Origin: Nautilus pompilius
Taxonomy: Eukaryota > Mollusca > Cephalopoda > Nautilida > Nautilidae
Assembly (NCBI GenBank): GCA_018389105.1
Contig: JACATO010001457.1
Coordinates: forward strand, 131,501 to 195,500
Length of the DNA: 64,000 bases
Direction of reading: 5' to 3'
Shown here: positions 1 through 12,879 of the stretch, piece after piece
How positions within the stretch are numbered: position 1 is the first letter of the stretch
How the letters are laid out: each line of letters opens with the position of its first letter
Program-made: the position numbers and the translations under genes
Notes under the pieces: model-generated
The model's database searches: none
What the model was told of the DNA's origin: nothing
Seen by the model: only the letters and a program-made list of their open reading frames with translations

Positions 1-420
1 CGACGACAGTATGCTGGAGACAAATACACGGATAACTGTTTGCCCTACGACTGCTGGTTATTCGGCTGATGACGATAAATGCTGATGGACTTCAAGCAAG
101 ATTCCACAATATTCTACATGCGATTTCATCTGGGCACCGCCTTATCGGTGAGGGGTTTATGCCGGATGAAGATGCTGGCCTGAAGCTCACCGAATTGCTA
201 ACTACTTGGCTAGGAAAAGAATCGGAGGGAGTTCTTGAAGCCAAGGTTTGGTTCCCTAATTCTCCGGGTCTAAGCTCAACGAATTGGCGGAAGATTATCT
301 AGACCGAAGTGCGGATGAAAAAGCTTCAGCCAGCGTTTTATTTACTTTGAAATTTATGTATTTTCGGCTGGAATATTGTAATCTGATCAATAAAAAAAGC
401 CTATAAAGCAGACGACAGTG
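1..420 (+). other. short open frames, possible decayed coding fragment
   Basis: A 77-codon frame opens at 69 and stops at 302. A second frame, open from about 260 to 406, overlaps its end. The two could be one decayed reading frame with a shift near 266. The first contains a patch resembling the region before the C-terminus of mariner transposases (F..DED, then TWL), but the match is too weak to assign. It could equally be chance. Confidence 0.15.
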
Positions 421-2011
421 TACTCATGTGAGAATACAGAATCCATCAGGGACGTTATAAAATAGCAACCTTCTGAAGTGCAGTCTGATATGCGTAAGTG
501 TCAAAGAAGCGGGTAAAACGGGCCTGCGCATATAAGTAATAGAAACTTCCGGCGGAGAACTGGCGGCCATTATGATCTAAAACGTGCAGAACAAACTGAC
601 CGGATGTTAAGCGAAAAGCACGAGCTGCTGCTGCTGCCTCGCGACTGTCACCGGTGGGGGAGTGAATTCGTTGGTCGTCCAGTAAAATCTGAACCTTCAA
701 AGACACCGCCTAACGTGATTCTTTTCTTCTTCTTTCTGAAGGAAACGAAATTCAGCAGACGAGTCCGCCAACAACAATGAAAGATCGGTCCGGGGGGGGG
801 GGGTCGTACGTTTCGACTGCACAGGCCGTCGTCTTCGGCGAGAACTGTCCCCCCCCCCGAGTTCTGGAGTCACTGAGGTTCGCTCCGACAATGAATAGAT
901 GTGGATGCGCGGCGGTGGCTCATCAGAGAGCTGATGGAGTCGTCGCCAGAGCTGCTCCTAGTAAAAAACAGACTATTGCTGTCGTTGTTTTGGTAGGATC
1001 TTAGCATCACGGCCAGTAAAGTATTTGCTTTGTTTTTCAGAAGATGCATAGGTAACTACTGCTTCTGAGGGTCGGGGAGTAGGTGACTGGATAGGTCTTC
1101 ATCGATCCGACCGAGTAACGTCCTTCGATCAGCTCCTTTATCATTCTATCTAACAATTGTCCCGTCTTTGCGTTTATCTTGATGCACACTTAAGACTTTA
1201 TTTACGCTCTTATTCTTTATTAAATGGAGCCTTTGTTGGAAGAAATATTAAACATTTAAAGACCCCCAAACAACACGTGTAGCGTCTCGAGATGGATTGG
1301 TAGACATTCATGAATGTTTACGTGTAGAGACTTGAACTTGTTACTGGAGATCATTTCTCTTTACACATTCTTCCAAACGTTCATCTGGCGTGAGCGTCGT
1401 GCATATTCCTACCGACAGCTAACCCGAGTTTCCTATTCGGTTTTACCTCAGCTCCCAGCGCTTGGCGAGTTGGGCGTTAGGCTGTCAGTGCCTCGTTCAT
1501 ATCCCTCTCACCCGAAACCGGGATCCAGATAAACGTAGCACCCGTCTTTCAGTCTGAGAAGCGGCTGAAAGGAATTTCTCGAGCGGTCGTCGACATTTTC
1601 GATCACTGAACCAGAAAAGGACTGTTTTTTAGGGTCGTATTTCCATCGGTGACCGACCAGCGGTCATACTGGACCTGGACACGCCCTGACCGACTCCTGT
1701 GAGTATTTGTGTGCGTGCGCGTCCTATGGCATATCTGCTTCTGCCAAGTGTTCTTTCCTTATTATAAATTACAGTAATTTTCATTTCTGTTATGGCGGAG
1801 TGTCCAGGTAGCATTGCGACCTTTATTTCCCGGAATTGCCACACTCATTTGTGACGTCATCTTCACCAAAATCCTTCGTTTAATTGGACGCAACATCGGC
1901 TACAAGATGGCTGATGTGGTCCAGCTGTTCGCCTGCAGAAAGTTAGAACTTTAGCAAGTTTGGTGGGAAAGCGCATCGAGAGATCTTTTAACGGTACAAA
2001 AGAATCGATCT
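303..2011. other. non-coding stretch
   Basis: No supported gene is visible. It holds a G12 run (792-803) and a C10 run (849-858) that could pair across about 45 bp, and one perfect TGACGTCA at 1852-1859. Short open frames on both strands here overlap each other and show no family motif. Confidence 0.5.
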
Positions 2012-2436
<425 letters not shown>

Positions 2437-3451
2437 CTCCTATCATAATCTTTAAGTGGTCGATTTTATTGGGAAAAAACAAAGCGGTTAATTAAAATTC
2501 GTTACAGAGAAAAGATAAAATAAACGAATAAATAAACAAGTACCGCTTATGAATAAACAGATAACAGAAAAGATCTAAAATAAAGCAGTTATTCGGGTGA
2601 AAATGAGTTCCTGCATCGGTAAGACTGCTGCTGAATCCAAAGATGCCAGAAATTCTGGGATTACGTTTCGAAGAATCATCGTTGAAGAAATCGGTCTTAA
2701 TAAATGATATCTGTCCGTGTCATTGTCCTCGCATATAATCGGACTGATATATATATATATATTAAATCACTGAATATGTGATAGAATTGAACAACGCCAT
2801 CGAAAGTCCCCTGTCACCCCGACGATGCGCAGTAATTTTCACAGAACTCGAAGATTTCCTCTCCTTTAAGACTATATTGGTTAATAATCATTTAAAGGAA
2901 GACAGAAAGGCACCCCGATCCCTTTACAAAGCAAACGAACACCAAACCTCTCTGTCCCCTTTTTTGGCACCTTAAGGCGATCGACGTGGGTGACTGTTCC
3001 CTACAATCCTGCTCGTTTTTTCCCTCTTTTTCTCAGGTATTTTAATCCCTCCTTTCTTCCTTTACCCTGTTAGCTTTTTAAAAAAATCAGCCAACCGACT
3101 CCGATATTCTCCCCCCCCTCCCCGAGAGACGAGCATTCGTCGAAGAGCAGAAAGATAAATAAGCCCTGGTTTCTCTACAGGTAGATACTCTCAATAAACC
3201 GTAATATTTACAGGTACATGCTCTCAATGAAGCGTAATAACTAAAAGCATACGCGACACAAAATGGCCGTGAATGCAGTGCTAATGTGCGAGACGAGGTC
3301 GCTCATCACCGACCCGGTTGATAGGTCAAAGGAAAGTCTCCCAGACGGGAAAAAGTCCGTTTTTTCACGTTCTGCTGTTGCCCTGCCCACTTTTTTTTTT
3401 TTTTTTTACGGTTACCTTTTGTTCCAACCAAACGCTTGGATCTGTTTCTGA
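2437..3451. other. AT-rich non-coding stretch with a 33 bp duplication
   Basis: No gene is supported. A 33 bp unit is repeated in tandem with divergence at 3177-3209 and 3210-3242; both copies read ACAGGTA.AT.CTCTCAAT. A short TA run lies near 2747-2762 and a T16 tract near 3391. Confidence 0.5.
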
Positions 3452-3886
3452 AGAACTCTTAGAAGTCTCACGTCTCGAACCGCGCCGTTCATAAAGAGTT
3501 GGCCGAATCATCGGGGCGATTCGTGCCGGACGACCGAGGAAGCTACTACACCTGTCCAGTTTAAGAGGAAGGTGCCACAGAAGCTTTCAAGACTAACTAA
3601 GCTCCGTATGGGGGGCAGTCGCCGACACTTTCGGTTCTCTTACCTAGGTGCGGGTACACCAACTAATCCGCATATCTTGTGGGAAACAGAGTTAGAAATT
3701 GGGAATGGAAGTGAGCGGAATAAACTGGTGGCCGCCGTTCGCGTTGATGGCGATAGCTGCCGGAAACTGCGCAGACCGACGTTTGTTTTCTACCGGGAGC
3801 CGCATCTCTGTATAACTGATAAATTAAGGACCTGCGGGGATGGAGCTACACGGAAACAGGAATTACGGCGCTGCTTATGTTTGTAA
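3452..3886 (+). CDS. unassigned open reading frame, 144 residues
   Basis: The frame is open from just after a stop at 3449-3451 to a stop at 3884-3886, longer than most chance frames here. The only ATG is internal, at 3608, so if it is coding the start probably lies in another exon. The translation is rich in Arg, Leu and Thr and has five cysteines, three of them in its last 30 residues. It shows no signal peptide or membrane segment. GC and CpG are higher than in the flanks. I recognise no domain. It may be an exon, a decayed repeat, or chance. Confidence 0.22.
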   Translation, partial: RTLRSLTSRTAPFIKSWPNHRGDSCRTTEEATTPVQFKRKVPQKLSRLTKLRMGGSRRHFRFSYLGAGTPTNPHILWETELEIGNGSERNKLVAAVRVDGDSCRKLRRPTFVFYREPHLCITDKLRTCGDGATRKQELRRCLCL

Positions 3887-4726
3887 AATGTACGTTTTTG
3901 TCATATTCTATGGTTTGTGGATGATTAAGACTATATATATATATTAAAGGTAAAGCTGGAATCGCTAAGGGAGACTGGGGACGGCCAGAGATAAGTGCGC
4001 ACTACGTCTTCTGGTGAGCGCTGCATCCGGACGCCTCTCCGTATCACCAGGTAATCTCCGATAATCAATTTCCCTATCGGATAACTCATAAACGGCGCTG
4101 TGAGACTACTTCAAAACTTCACAGCGGATTCCCAGCTGAAATTAAGGATTTGCGACAGATCCCCCCGGGCATCGGTCGATCGCGGTGGCGCAGACGTTAT
4201 CTCGTACAGGTAATCAAGATGGCGAACCCAGTTAGTGGGCAGGCAGGCGATCGATCTCAGGAATTACCCATTCCTTCCTCCTCGCCGATATGGAAATAAA
4301 CACCAAAGCAGGTGCTGCTGTTTATTCCGCCTTCGAAATGGTTACTAGATGTAATTTCTATGAAAGAAATAACTAACATTACCATCGTTTCCAGCTGGGA
4401 TTTTCTCTTTTTTAAAAGAACTCTTATCCGCCCAAATATTGGAATAATATCCATCTGAATGCGAGGCACAGAGAGAGTGGTCTTTTTGTTGATGATGCTT
4501 TTATACAGTTTATAGTTGAAATTAAGTTGGCGTCGTATTAGCCAGCAAATCCAATTGAATCTGCTTTAATATGATCGCCGCTTTTGAATTTTCGTCACAA
4601 CGGAGAATTGTAATTATTAACCCTGTCATTTCAATTTGTCGGGCGATAGTCAAAATTTTCAAATTTCAAGGAAAAAAAAATTTAAGAGAAGGATCGGAAT
4701 TTAAAAAGAACTCACATTTCTAACTA
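3887..4726. other. non-coding stretch
   Basis: Mixed composition with a short TA run near 3933-3944. Minor open frames on both strands carry no recognisable motif. Confidence 0.45.
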
Positions 4727-4840
<114 letters not shown>

Positions 4841-5288
4841 TTATTGTTATTTCAGCTGTAATGTTGCTTTACTGAAAGCAGGCTACTTTTAACTATCTTA
4901 TTTTGTCCGTCTTACTATAATAACCCTAACTCCGTCTCGCCCGTGTGTTTTTTTTCTAGTTGTGACGTCTTGTGGAAAAAGAACAACAGAATGCAGTCGG
5001 CTGTCGCTTTATTCGAGGATACAGCCGTAAGTAGCTTTATTCACACGACCAGTGCCCGACTCGCAAAGCCCCGGTTCGTTTCAGTAATTAGCAAAATCTC
5101 ATTTCGTTAAGCATAAATATTATCCAAATAAATAAATATTATTTTCGTATTTCTAAAAAAAAAAAAAAAATAAATCCAATAGATTTCTAAATACTCGCGT
5201 TTTATTTAGTTACCTATTCACTAGACTGACAAGCTAGATTAATTAATTAACTAAGCGTAACTCTACATAGTGAAGTGGTTGAAAAATT

Positions 5289-5406
5289 CACGTGACAGAC
5301 AATCAAAGCTCCACTTCGGTGGGGGGGGAAAATTCGGATAAAACACGTGATCGCTTTAACCAATGGCCGGGCCGGTCGTACTCACACGCCACGTGACTTA
5401 TAAAAA
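5289..5406 (+). promoter_or_regulatory. compact TATA promoter with three CACGTGA E-boxes
   Basis: Perfect CACGTG cores lie at 5289-5294, 5344-5349 and 5390-5395, each followed by A. A CCAAT box is at about 5359-5363 and TATAAAAA at 5399-5406. The order (E-boxes, CCAAT, TATA within about 120 bp) is typical of a regulated RNA polymerase II promoter, with a start expected near 5430. CACGTGA is bound by bHLH-ZIP factors such as USF, MITF/TFE and Max. The elements are seen; activity and the binding factor are inferred. Confidence 0.5.
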
Positions 5407-5474
5407 GAAAGAGGGGTTCGCTCGCTTGGGGAGCTGACACTCTGTAGAATTGCGAGAACAGCGCATTTGTGACG

Positions 5475-5865
5475 ATGCGAAGTAGTAAATTGCTTCAGCT
5501 TATTTTTTTAAATTTTCTTTTCCAAATTCTTAATTTTCAGGTATAAAAATCAAATCCGTAATTAAAGAAAATTCGAGAATGAAAGGTATTGTTAGTAGCA
5601 TCGCCGTGATTGTATTCGGCTACACACACCCCACCCCCCACCACAGGTTTTGTTCGTTCTCTCGCTCAGCAGCCTCGGAAACCGACGGCGGCGTGTCCCC
5701 TGTCATCTGTTGATTCTACGTCTCGACCTCGGGATCAGCCGAATCCCGCAGGGTTCGGGCGAGCAGGAAGATCCTCGTGAAATCAAAGCCGTTTTGTGGA
5801 CGCCGATCGTTCACCTGGCGGATGGAAGAGCTGGACTGTGCTTTTCAAACGTCTGTGAGCGATAG
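5475..5865 (+). CDS. tentative two-exon frame with signal-peptide-like start
   Basis: An ATG at 5475, about 45 bp beyond the expected start of the promoter at 5289-5406, opens 22 codons (basic start, then a hydrophobic core rich in Leu, Phe and Ile) that end at CAG|GTATAA (5540/5541). An acceptor at 5645-5646 (CCACAG) leads in the same phase into a frame open to 5865. Its product would be about 94 residues with an Arg tract (RRRR) early in exon 2. The intron would be 106 bp. Weak points: TTTTCAG at 5534-5540 could instead be an acceptor, the second acceptor has a poor pyrimidine tract, and the antisense frame 5845-6051 competes. No family is recognised. Confidence 0.22.
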
Positions 5866-6051
5866 GTGGCGCAGCTCTTCTGTCAGTTCTTGAGCATCCC
5901 AGGTCCGGAGCTGCATCAACTTCTGTCGCCTCTGGCTGTCTGGTCGGCGTACCTTCGCTTCCAGCCCCGGACACAGACGGCTTCGGATATTATCCGATTC
6001 TCGTTTTTTTTTGAATAGATTAAATTGCTCTTGCAAAGATGTTGAGAAACC
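5845..6051 (-). CDS. tentative antisense exon, charged helical segment
   Basis: The reverse-strand frame is open for about 68 codons. Its translation is rich in Lys, Arg, Glu, Gln and Leu, with segments such as QRRQKLMQLRTWDAQELTEE that look like an amphipathic helix, so its composition is more protein-like than most frames here. There is no ATG, and a true start would need an upstream exon. It overlaps the end of the forward frame 5475-5865; at most one is likely real. No family is assigned. Confidence 0.28.
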   Translation of the reverse strand, partial: GFSTSLQEQFNLFKKKRESDNIRSRLCPGLEAKVRRPDSQRRQKLMQLRTWDAQELTEELRHLSLTDV

Positions 6052-6203
6052 TCATCACCTGCTTTCCCTTTTAAATGCGTGCTTCTCGCGACATATTGCG
6101 GTTTATCAGCAAACGTTGAACGAATAAAAACAACCTTGCAGTGATTTCGTGTCCCTTAGTTAAATCTGAGATGCTGTCTATCCTCGACCAAGAGTCGCAA
6201 TTA

Positions 6204-6238
6204 AAATAAAATAATAATAATAATTATTATTATTATTA
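6204..6238. repeat. AAT/ATT microsatellite
   Basis: AAT units followed by ATT units form a short perfect palindrome-like tract that could fold into a hairpin. Confidence 0.9.
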
Positions 6239-6483
6239 AGTCAGGTTTTGTTAAAACACACGAGAGAGTAGAGAAGTACAGAGCACCTTACAGATGAATT
6301 ACGATCATACAATCTGCCTTTTACTGATTTTACCACAGGCGGTGAGCATCTCACTCTGTTGCTTACATGTACGATACACGAGAAATTTCGTAGATTGGCA
6401 TCTTCGATACGAGACATCTTCCGCATCAGGAGATAAAGCCTCAGAATCGTACCAATCCCTTTTAATTAGTAAACTTTTTGAAC

Positions 6484-6699
6484 CTACAACAACAACAACA
6501 ACTACTACTACTACTACTACTAATAATAAGAATAATATTTTTCCAAGTAACAAAGATTCTCTCTCTCTCTCTCCCTCCCTTCCCCCCACCCCTCTCTCTC
6601 TCCCCCTCAACCCCTCTCTCTCTCTCTCCTCCCCCCACCCTCTCTCTCTCTCCCTCCACCCTCTCTCTCCCTCCACCCCTCTCTCTCACACGCACACGC
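6484..6699. repeat. CAA/CTA microsatellite followed by CT-rich tract
   Basis: CAA units pass into CTA and TAA units (6484-6529). After about 25 bp a CT/CCCT tract runs to about 6699 and ends in CA units. The Ser/Leu/Pro and Arg/Glu frames on both strands here come from the repeat. Confidence 0.95.
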
Positions 6700-8160
6700 A
6701 AACAAACTTCAGTTTTTAATGGTTAAGATTAGTCCTTTTTAAAGTATAATTAATTAAATTCGATGTTAAGAATGGTTAGCGGAAGAACTACATCTAAAAC
6801 TCAGAGAAGTAGGACAGACATAAGATTCCGTAAATGATAATTAGAATTTAAGAAAATCTGTCCAGCCGATTCCCGTCCGTATCACTGTACCCATTATCGA
6901 TGTGAGCGCATCTTTCTTTATTCCAGCTACAGTTTAAATTAGATTTTTGGAAAGAAAGAAACAAGAAGTTCTATCGTGAATGATTTACGCTATAAAGAAG
7001 CGGTTGCGCTATTCAGTCCGACTTACACGGAGATAATCCAGTTGCCAAGTAGAAAAAAAGTAATGAAAAACACTTTGACTTATTAAAGAGACTCGCCCTG
7101 ATGCCCTTCGTTATGATTATCTCAGCAGAAAGCTGTTGACGAATAATTATGAGCTTATAAGAATTAATCGGTTAGTTCTGGAGTTTCCTACCGCTTCGGA
7201 AATGTTCTCTCTTTTTTGCTATTGCAGTATCCTCCCCACCAAAAAAAAAAAACAAAAAACACATTCCATTCGCACACGAAAGCAGCCCATCCTCTTCAGG
7301 ACCAGACCGTGACGACGACGACGACGGCGGGATCCCCGAAACGTGGGTGTTAGTTGGTTCCGCCAACAAGGTTGTGGAAAACACGCCCAAGTTATCCGTC
7401 CACAGCTTCCACGGGTGACGCGTCACCAACAACGTCACGTTCTCGTCATCAATGGGTTCTTAAACGTGAAGGCGGGGCGAAATCGCGTCGTCAAGAACCG
7501 GGCGGCCGGTCTTCATCTTTGGGCGGTCAGTGAACACGGAGGGAGACTTCTGCTCGGGTACACACACGATTTCCCCCAGGACGAGCCGATCCCACTGTAC
7601 CAGCTCGGCTCTCATAAGGTTACAGATTAAATAAAGCCGGAGCGGTTATCCCCCCTTTGGAATATATAGTAAATCAAGTTTACATTCACAGCCATGGATA
7701 ACAACGGTTAAACGACAAAATCAAGGGAATTCTAAAAGAAATCAACCCCTACTTCCCTTTTTTTTTTTAAAAAAAAACTTTACTCTTATAATTCTGTTTG
7801 TTACTCATAATCCGAGTGTTTATAATCCCGGGGGGGGGGCGTTGCTAGTATTTAAAGGTCTCTTTTGCAGAAATTACTTTATTACAAAAACGAACAGTGA
7901 CGTCACAAGAAGAGAGGTGATCGTTTATGATCCACTGGGGGGGGGGCTCGTTGTCTGTCACGATCGCATCCCCACCCCCCACACACACACCTCTTACTCT
8001 CGGTGGCCGTCCTTCAAAAGGGTGTGGATGGGTTAAGCCAAGACGGAGTAAGTGCAGTCTTACAGTCGGATACTCCCAGCGAGCGTCACCGGGGCCACGA
8101 CAGTTCCTGCGCCCCGGGACAACCTGAGGGGCGGCGGCGGTAACCAAAAGACTGTCGGGA
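6700..8160. other. no supported gene; GC-richer patch at 7.29-7.64 kb
   Basis: The segment 7290-7640 is noticeably richer in GC and CpG, starts with a small GAC run (7312-7326), and has a frame open over 7343-7630 (95 codons) on the forward strand and a competing one on the reverse. No motif is recognised. TGACGTCA occurs at 7898-7905. G runs lie near 7830 and 7940. Confidence 0.35.
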
Positions 8161-8166
8161 CTTCAG

Positions 8167-8343
8167 ATGACGTCCTCAGGATTTCACCGGTCATCGCGTT
8201 GCTGGAGAGACTTGAACAATCGAGGAGCCGAAGCGGCAACCCAGCTGGATCTCGTCCATTACAATCAGCGTGCGAACAAGGAAAATCGGGTGGCCATATC
8301 ACATCGTTTAATCCTAAGAACTACGTCCCTCCCTCAGCTACAG
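8167..8343 (+). CDS. possible exon ending in a strong splice donor
   Basis: CTACAG|GTGAGAG at 8343/8344 matches the metazoan 5' splice consensus well. Two forward frames are open across the preceding 170 bp. The one starting at the ATG at 8167 reads through Asp-Leu-Val-His-Tyr-Asn-Gln-Arg and stays open to the donor. No convincing acceptor precedes it, so the left boundary is unknown. No family is recognised. Confidence 0.22.
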
Positions 8344-8522
8344 GTGAGAGACTCTGGATTTTGGTTGCCGCCGGTGGCGAAAGACCGCGCAGCAGCCCAA
8401 CGGCCCCGAATTTCGTGACCAAGGTGGGAATCAGCAAAGCCCCCCCCCTAACCAACGCCAAGCTGTACGGTGACAGGGAAGACACCGCGAATAACAGAAT
8501 CCCTTTTCCTTTTTGTGTGTGA

Positions 8523-10597
8523 AACTTCTATTGAAGTAAATATCTTGAAAAGTTCACGAATATTTCTGGTTTTACTACACGACAACGACCGGACATCGTA
8601 TTCTTCTATGGAATAAGAGCCGCATGATCGAGACATTTAAAGCGGACAGAGGAATGGATGCTCTCACTACCTGCTTTTGTGAACGATTCTCTAAGGTGTG
8701 CCTCACACCCATAAAGCAGACGATAGACTATTATCATCCACAGAATTCGTGTTCTTACACGCTTTCGGTCTTCTTCAACAATAGACAATGTGAGTACATA
8801 GGATATCTTAACAAGACCCAGGCTCTCTCTGTACCGACGTCATCTCTCTCTCCCTCTCTCTCTGTCTCAATTCTTAATATTTCTTTTTCACGCACAATAA
8901 ATAAATCTTATTGCCAAACTAACAGAAACAGAAATATTCCGGAATTGTGAATAATTATCTGCATAGTCGTAGAAGACACACACACATATATATAACAGCT
9001 GCTGAAAGCATACAAAGAAAAGAGTTTCCCTGTAACAACATTTCTTTCGCTTGTATAATTGCTGAATACATCTGCATAGGATTGAAAAGGGTGACTGGAG
9101 CGGAAATAAAAAATATAATTATGGAAAATGTATTAATTCCAAGTTCACTTCGCGGCCTCTGTTCATTTATGGATGAGGCGAAGGAGACCGGTCGGTGCTC
9201 GCGCATATGTTCGACTTGGATACGAGAACAGCCGAAGAGAGGAGAGTTGACTTTAAATCGTTTAGCGCCCACAGGAGCATGTGTGTATTTATTAAGCGTG
9301 GGAGAATAATCGGGCAAGGGTTAAAGTTTGCCTGAAGTGCTGCTGTGTTCAGTTCCAGTGTTGATTTGACGTTCGGCTCTACAATAAAGGGACCAGACAA
9401 CACAGGAGAGAATAAGAAAGAAATAAATAAACTGACTTTTTTATTTGATTTCTCCTTCCATCCCAGATAATCAAACTACGTAGTTATTTAATTAGGTCTG
9501 TGTAGTTATTACTTACCAAAATATACTATAGTTAAATATTTTCTCAAGCGTCTAGTGTGTAGATACCGCATAAAAAACAACAAAAATAAGTATAATATAA
9601 ACTGAAAACTATTGACTCTAATTCAGCAACACGATTTCACGGCTTTAATTATCTTTAAGAGCAACTATCAACTGAATTATCTCCCTTTAATACAGCTGGG
9701 CGACTATATGGCGGTGCGAACAGCAAATATATATTAATTTGACCAACCTAAGCTTTCAGTAAATAATGTATTCTGTTGTTATTATTATTATTTTTGTTCT
9801 TGTTTTTAATACCATTTAACAATCGATCTCTTTTTTATCCCCACTCCATTTGTTGATGTTACGTGATTGCTTTGGTAAACAGCACCAAGACTTATCGGAA
9901 GCGATGTCAGTTCCTTACTATTAGTTTAAAAGAGGGAAAGAATAAGTATTTTCCCGGGCATGAATAGCATGTGGGAAATACAGACTTGTAAGTAGTCAGG
10001 TAAGAAGACCATTAAAAATACAAACACGTCATGTAGTTCAGAAGTAGAAGTTGACTCGACAGCCTAAACTTTCTTAAAGGACACACACGAACTTACTCTG
10101 TGTGTGTCCTAGTCAGTCAGCAGGTCCACCTTCCGTTCCGTGTTTACTTGTTTATGTGTCCAAGACACGTTTTTTTCACAGTGAGGTAAAGGGATTTGTT
10201 AACCGAAAACCAATGTGATGATGATGTGAGGATTTTATCGCAATCTGATTTTTTTTAATATCGCCAGAAATACATCTTAGAATATAAGAAACAAACATTC
10301 CTCTCATAATTTAAATAATTCCCTTTGTCACCCCTTGGATGTTGCATGGACATTCCTCGATTTAAGTCTTAACTTTTCAGCAAAGGTGAAAGGGGGATAA
10401 CTCAATGCGTCTTTTATCCCCCCCAATTTATTTCGTTGCGATAAATACTTTTAATCAACACTTTTCATCTTTAAATATTTTTTTACAATGAATTATTCCA
10501 GGGCTTCACATTATGGCGTCATATATTTTAGAATTTTCGTCATGTGTGAATTTTACTTCTCGCAGAATTCTACGCAGTATAAGTTTGGATCTCGAAC
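8523..10597. other. AT-rich non-coding stretch
   Basis: Frames of 108 and 120 codons (8624-8950 and 8947-9309) adjoin in different phases, and a 120-codon frame lies antisense. None has a splice context or recognisable motif. From 9310 to 10590 the sequence is AT-rich with many stops in all frames. Short CT and CA runs lie at about 8840-8865 and 8978-8994. Confidence 0.45.
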
Positions 10598-10637
10598 GAG
10601 AGAGAGAAAGAGAGGAAGAAGGAGGGAGGAGGTGGGA

Positions 10638-10701
<64 letters not shown>

Positions 10702-10741
10702 GAGGAGAGGAGGAGAGAGTGAGAGAGGGAGAGAGAGAGAG
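10598..10741. repeat. GA microsatellite
   Basis: GA dinucleotides with GGA interruptions; the Arg/Glu and Ser/Leu frames here are repeat artefacts. Confidence 0.96.
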
Positions 10742-12760
10742 CTATGGGGGAGGAGGTAAAGAATCTGATTTACCTTGAAAGAGTCTGAGAACTTTGAAAT
10801 TATAATACACGTCAAAGTTTCTTCCTGGTTTTTGTCTGAGCTGTAATTACTTTTGCTGGTAGAAATCAACAGTAAAATAAGAAATAACATGAAACAATTA
10901 AAAGATCAAGAACCTTATGAATAGTGATAAGAGAAACCGTGGGAAACGACAAAAAATGAATTGATAAGAAAACTTATCTTTGTGGTACTGTGATGTTTTG
11001 ACGTATAATTTACCTGCATTTTTTCTCTTTTTTTCATTGTCAGCACATACCGTGCATGTGCGTACTTTTAATGTCTTATATATCAAAGGACATCACTTTG
11101 ATACGTTGATTTTTTCTGAAAATTTAAGCAAGGCCATATATATATCCATAAGTAAATAAAAGAACCATCAACTCTGTTGTCATTGTTTTCAGAAGATAAT
11201 TGTACATATTTCTTACCGAAATTTATTTGTTCTCTTGGTAATAAATTAAAAATAATAATTTAAATTTAAAAAAAAATTTTTTTTTTAAAATAATCCACTT
11301 AATTTCACTTTCCTTATAAATATACCTGGTTTCGATCAGCGTTTTCTTTCTTTCTATAATTCATTTGTTACTAATTTTTTTTTTCTTTTTCCGATGCATA
11401 CATATGCGGTTCTGTTCGTTTCATTAAACTTCTAAACCTTAGAAATCCTCTCATTTTAACGTGTACGCCTTGACTTTCATGTGGTAATATAGCATGACCG
11501 GCGCCGACACCGACAGCGGTAAATCTGCTGTCGGTTAAATTGAGGTTTAAAAACACAGAGCATATTCGAATTGTTTCATCTATATTTCTTCCAGGGGAAC
11601 TATCGATTTTAAAATATCCACCTTTTTGGGGTAACATTTATTTTATAAAATATTTTTTAAAAAGATAAATATAATTTTATTTAAATTGTGGAACAACAAC
11701 AATAATAATAATACAGACACTTTTGTGTAAGGGGAGTAACTCGCTTCGGACTAACTTTTATCAAGGGGAGCTAATTTTTAAAATTTATTTATTTTCATCG
11801 AATTTACTGAATTAAATTAGATCTATAATTAATCGACTTGTACTTGTGAAACAGCTTTTTACATGTAGCATTGGTATTGAAATAAAACTGATGTAAATCA
11901 CTGTGTATTTTTAGTACTACATTTGAATGGTTTATCTCAATTATTTAATCAATGAAAAATTAATTAGTTACACATTTTAATTACAATTTTTTTCAAAATT
12001 GTTAACTTGTTGATTATTGTAAAAGAAAATCAAACAAAGGGCTTTAGCAGCATGGTATGAAACACTCGATCTGTGTTAAAATAGCATCATTGGATGATGA
12101 TAACAGAAAAATATTTTGTAAGGAGTTACCTCCCTTAGAAAATGTGAATGAATTTTTATCTGCCGCAAATACTTTATAAACCTTTGATGAAGGTGTAATA
12201 GAATCGAGCGATTGTCTGCACGTGCGTTACGTTTCCTAATAGGAAAGTGATCGATATATATATATCATTCTTTTTCTGTTAAAAATCACAATAAACAACT
12301 AAATGTATTGCAGCCTTTGGACAAAAAGTCGTTTTTAAATGTAAATTACATCACATTTATTGCCCTTTGTATCTAATGTTGAGTAAATGCCATGTAGAGA
12401 TGATCTTCCGGTCCTCGTTTGTCAGTGAACGTGACTTCTGTTTTGTAATGAACACAAATGCTGGAGATTAGCTTAAAGCAACTGAAGCATCAAATAAACA
12501 AATTTTAAGTGTTCTTCTCTATCTAAACAGATGTAGATCACTTCATACTGTATTCGTGATCATTCTGGCATACAATAGATCAGACACATTTCGTCTTTGT
12601 TGCATAATTCATCAGCATTTACTTTTTATACGAACATCTTACGAAAGAGGTGACAGATATCTTGTTGGACAGAACCTCTCTCCCCTAACTGAGCACTGAC
12701 TATTTTTTTGAAGCGACAAACAGCTCAGGTGATAATAACAGGTAAAGCCACTGAGTCCAT
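10742..12760. other. AT-rich non-coding stretch
   Basis: I see nothing coding. Homopolymer A/T runs and small AAT tracts (for example 11698-11713) are the only structure. An 88-codon reverse frame at 11371-11637 has no motif. Confidence 0.5.
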
Positions 12761-12879
12761 CATGACGTCACATTCTATTTGTCTTCTTGTTTTGGTGACG
12801 ATCCAATTTCTGTGAAACAGTTGCCAGCCACATATTCTGCATACTGAACCACTGCTTACAGGGTCTTCTATCGCAGATG

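Noticed and set aside
6294-6726. Overlapping Ser/Leu/Pro frames on both strands
   Set aside because: They lie on CAA/CTA and CT repeats, and their length comes from the repeat.
8947-9317. 120-codon frames on both strands of the same segment
   Set aside because: Opposing open frames in the same DNA without motif, start context or splice sites suggest chance.
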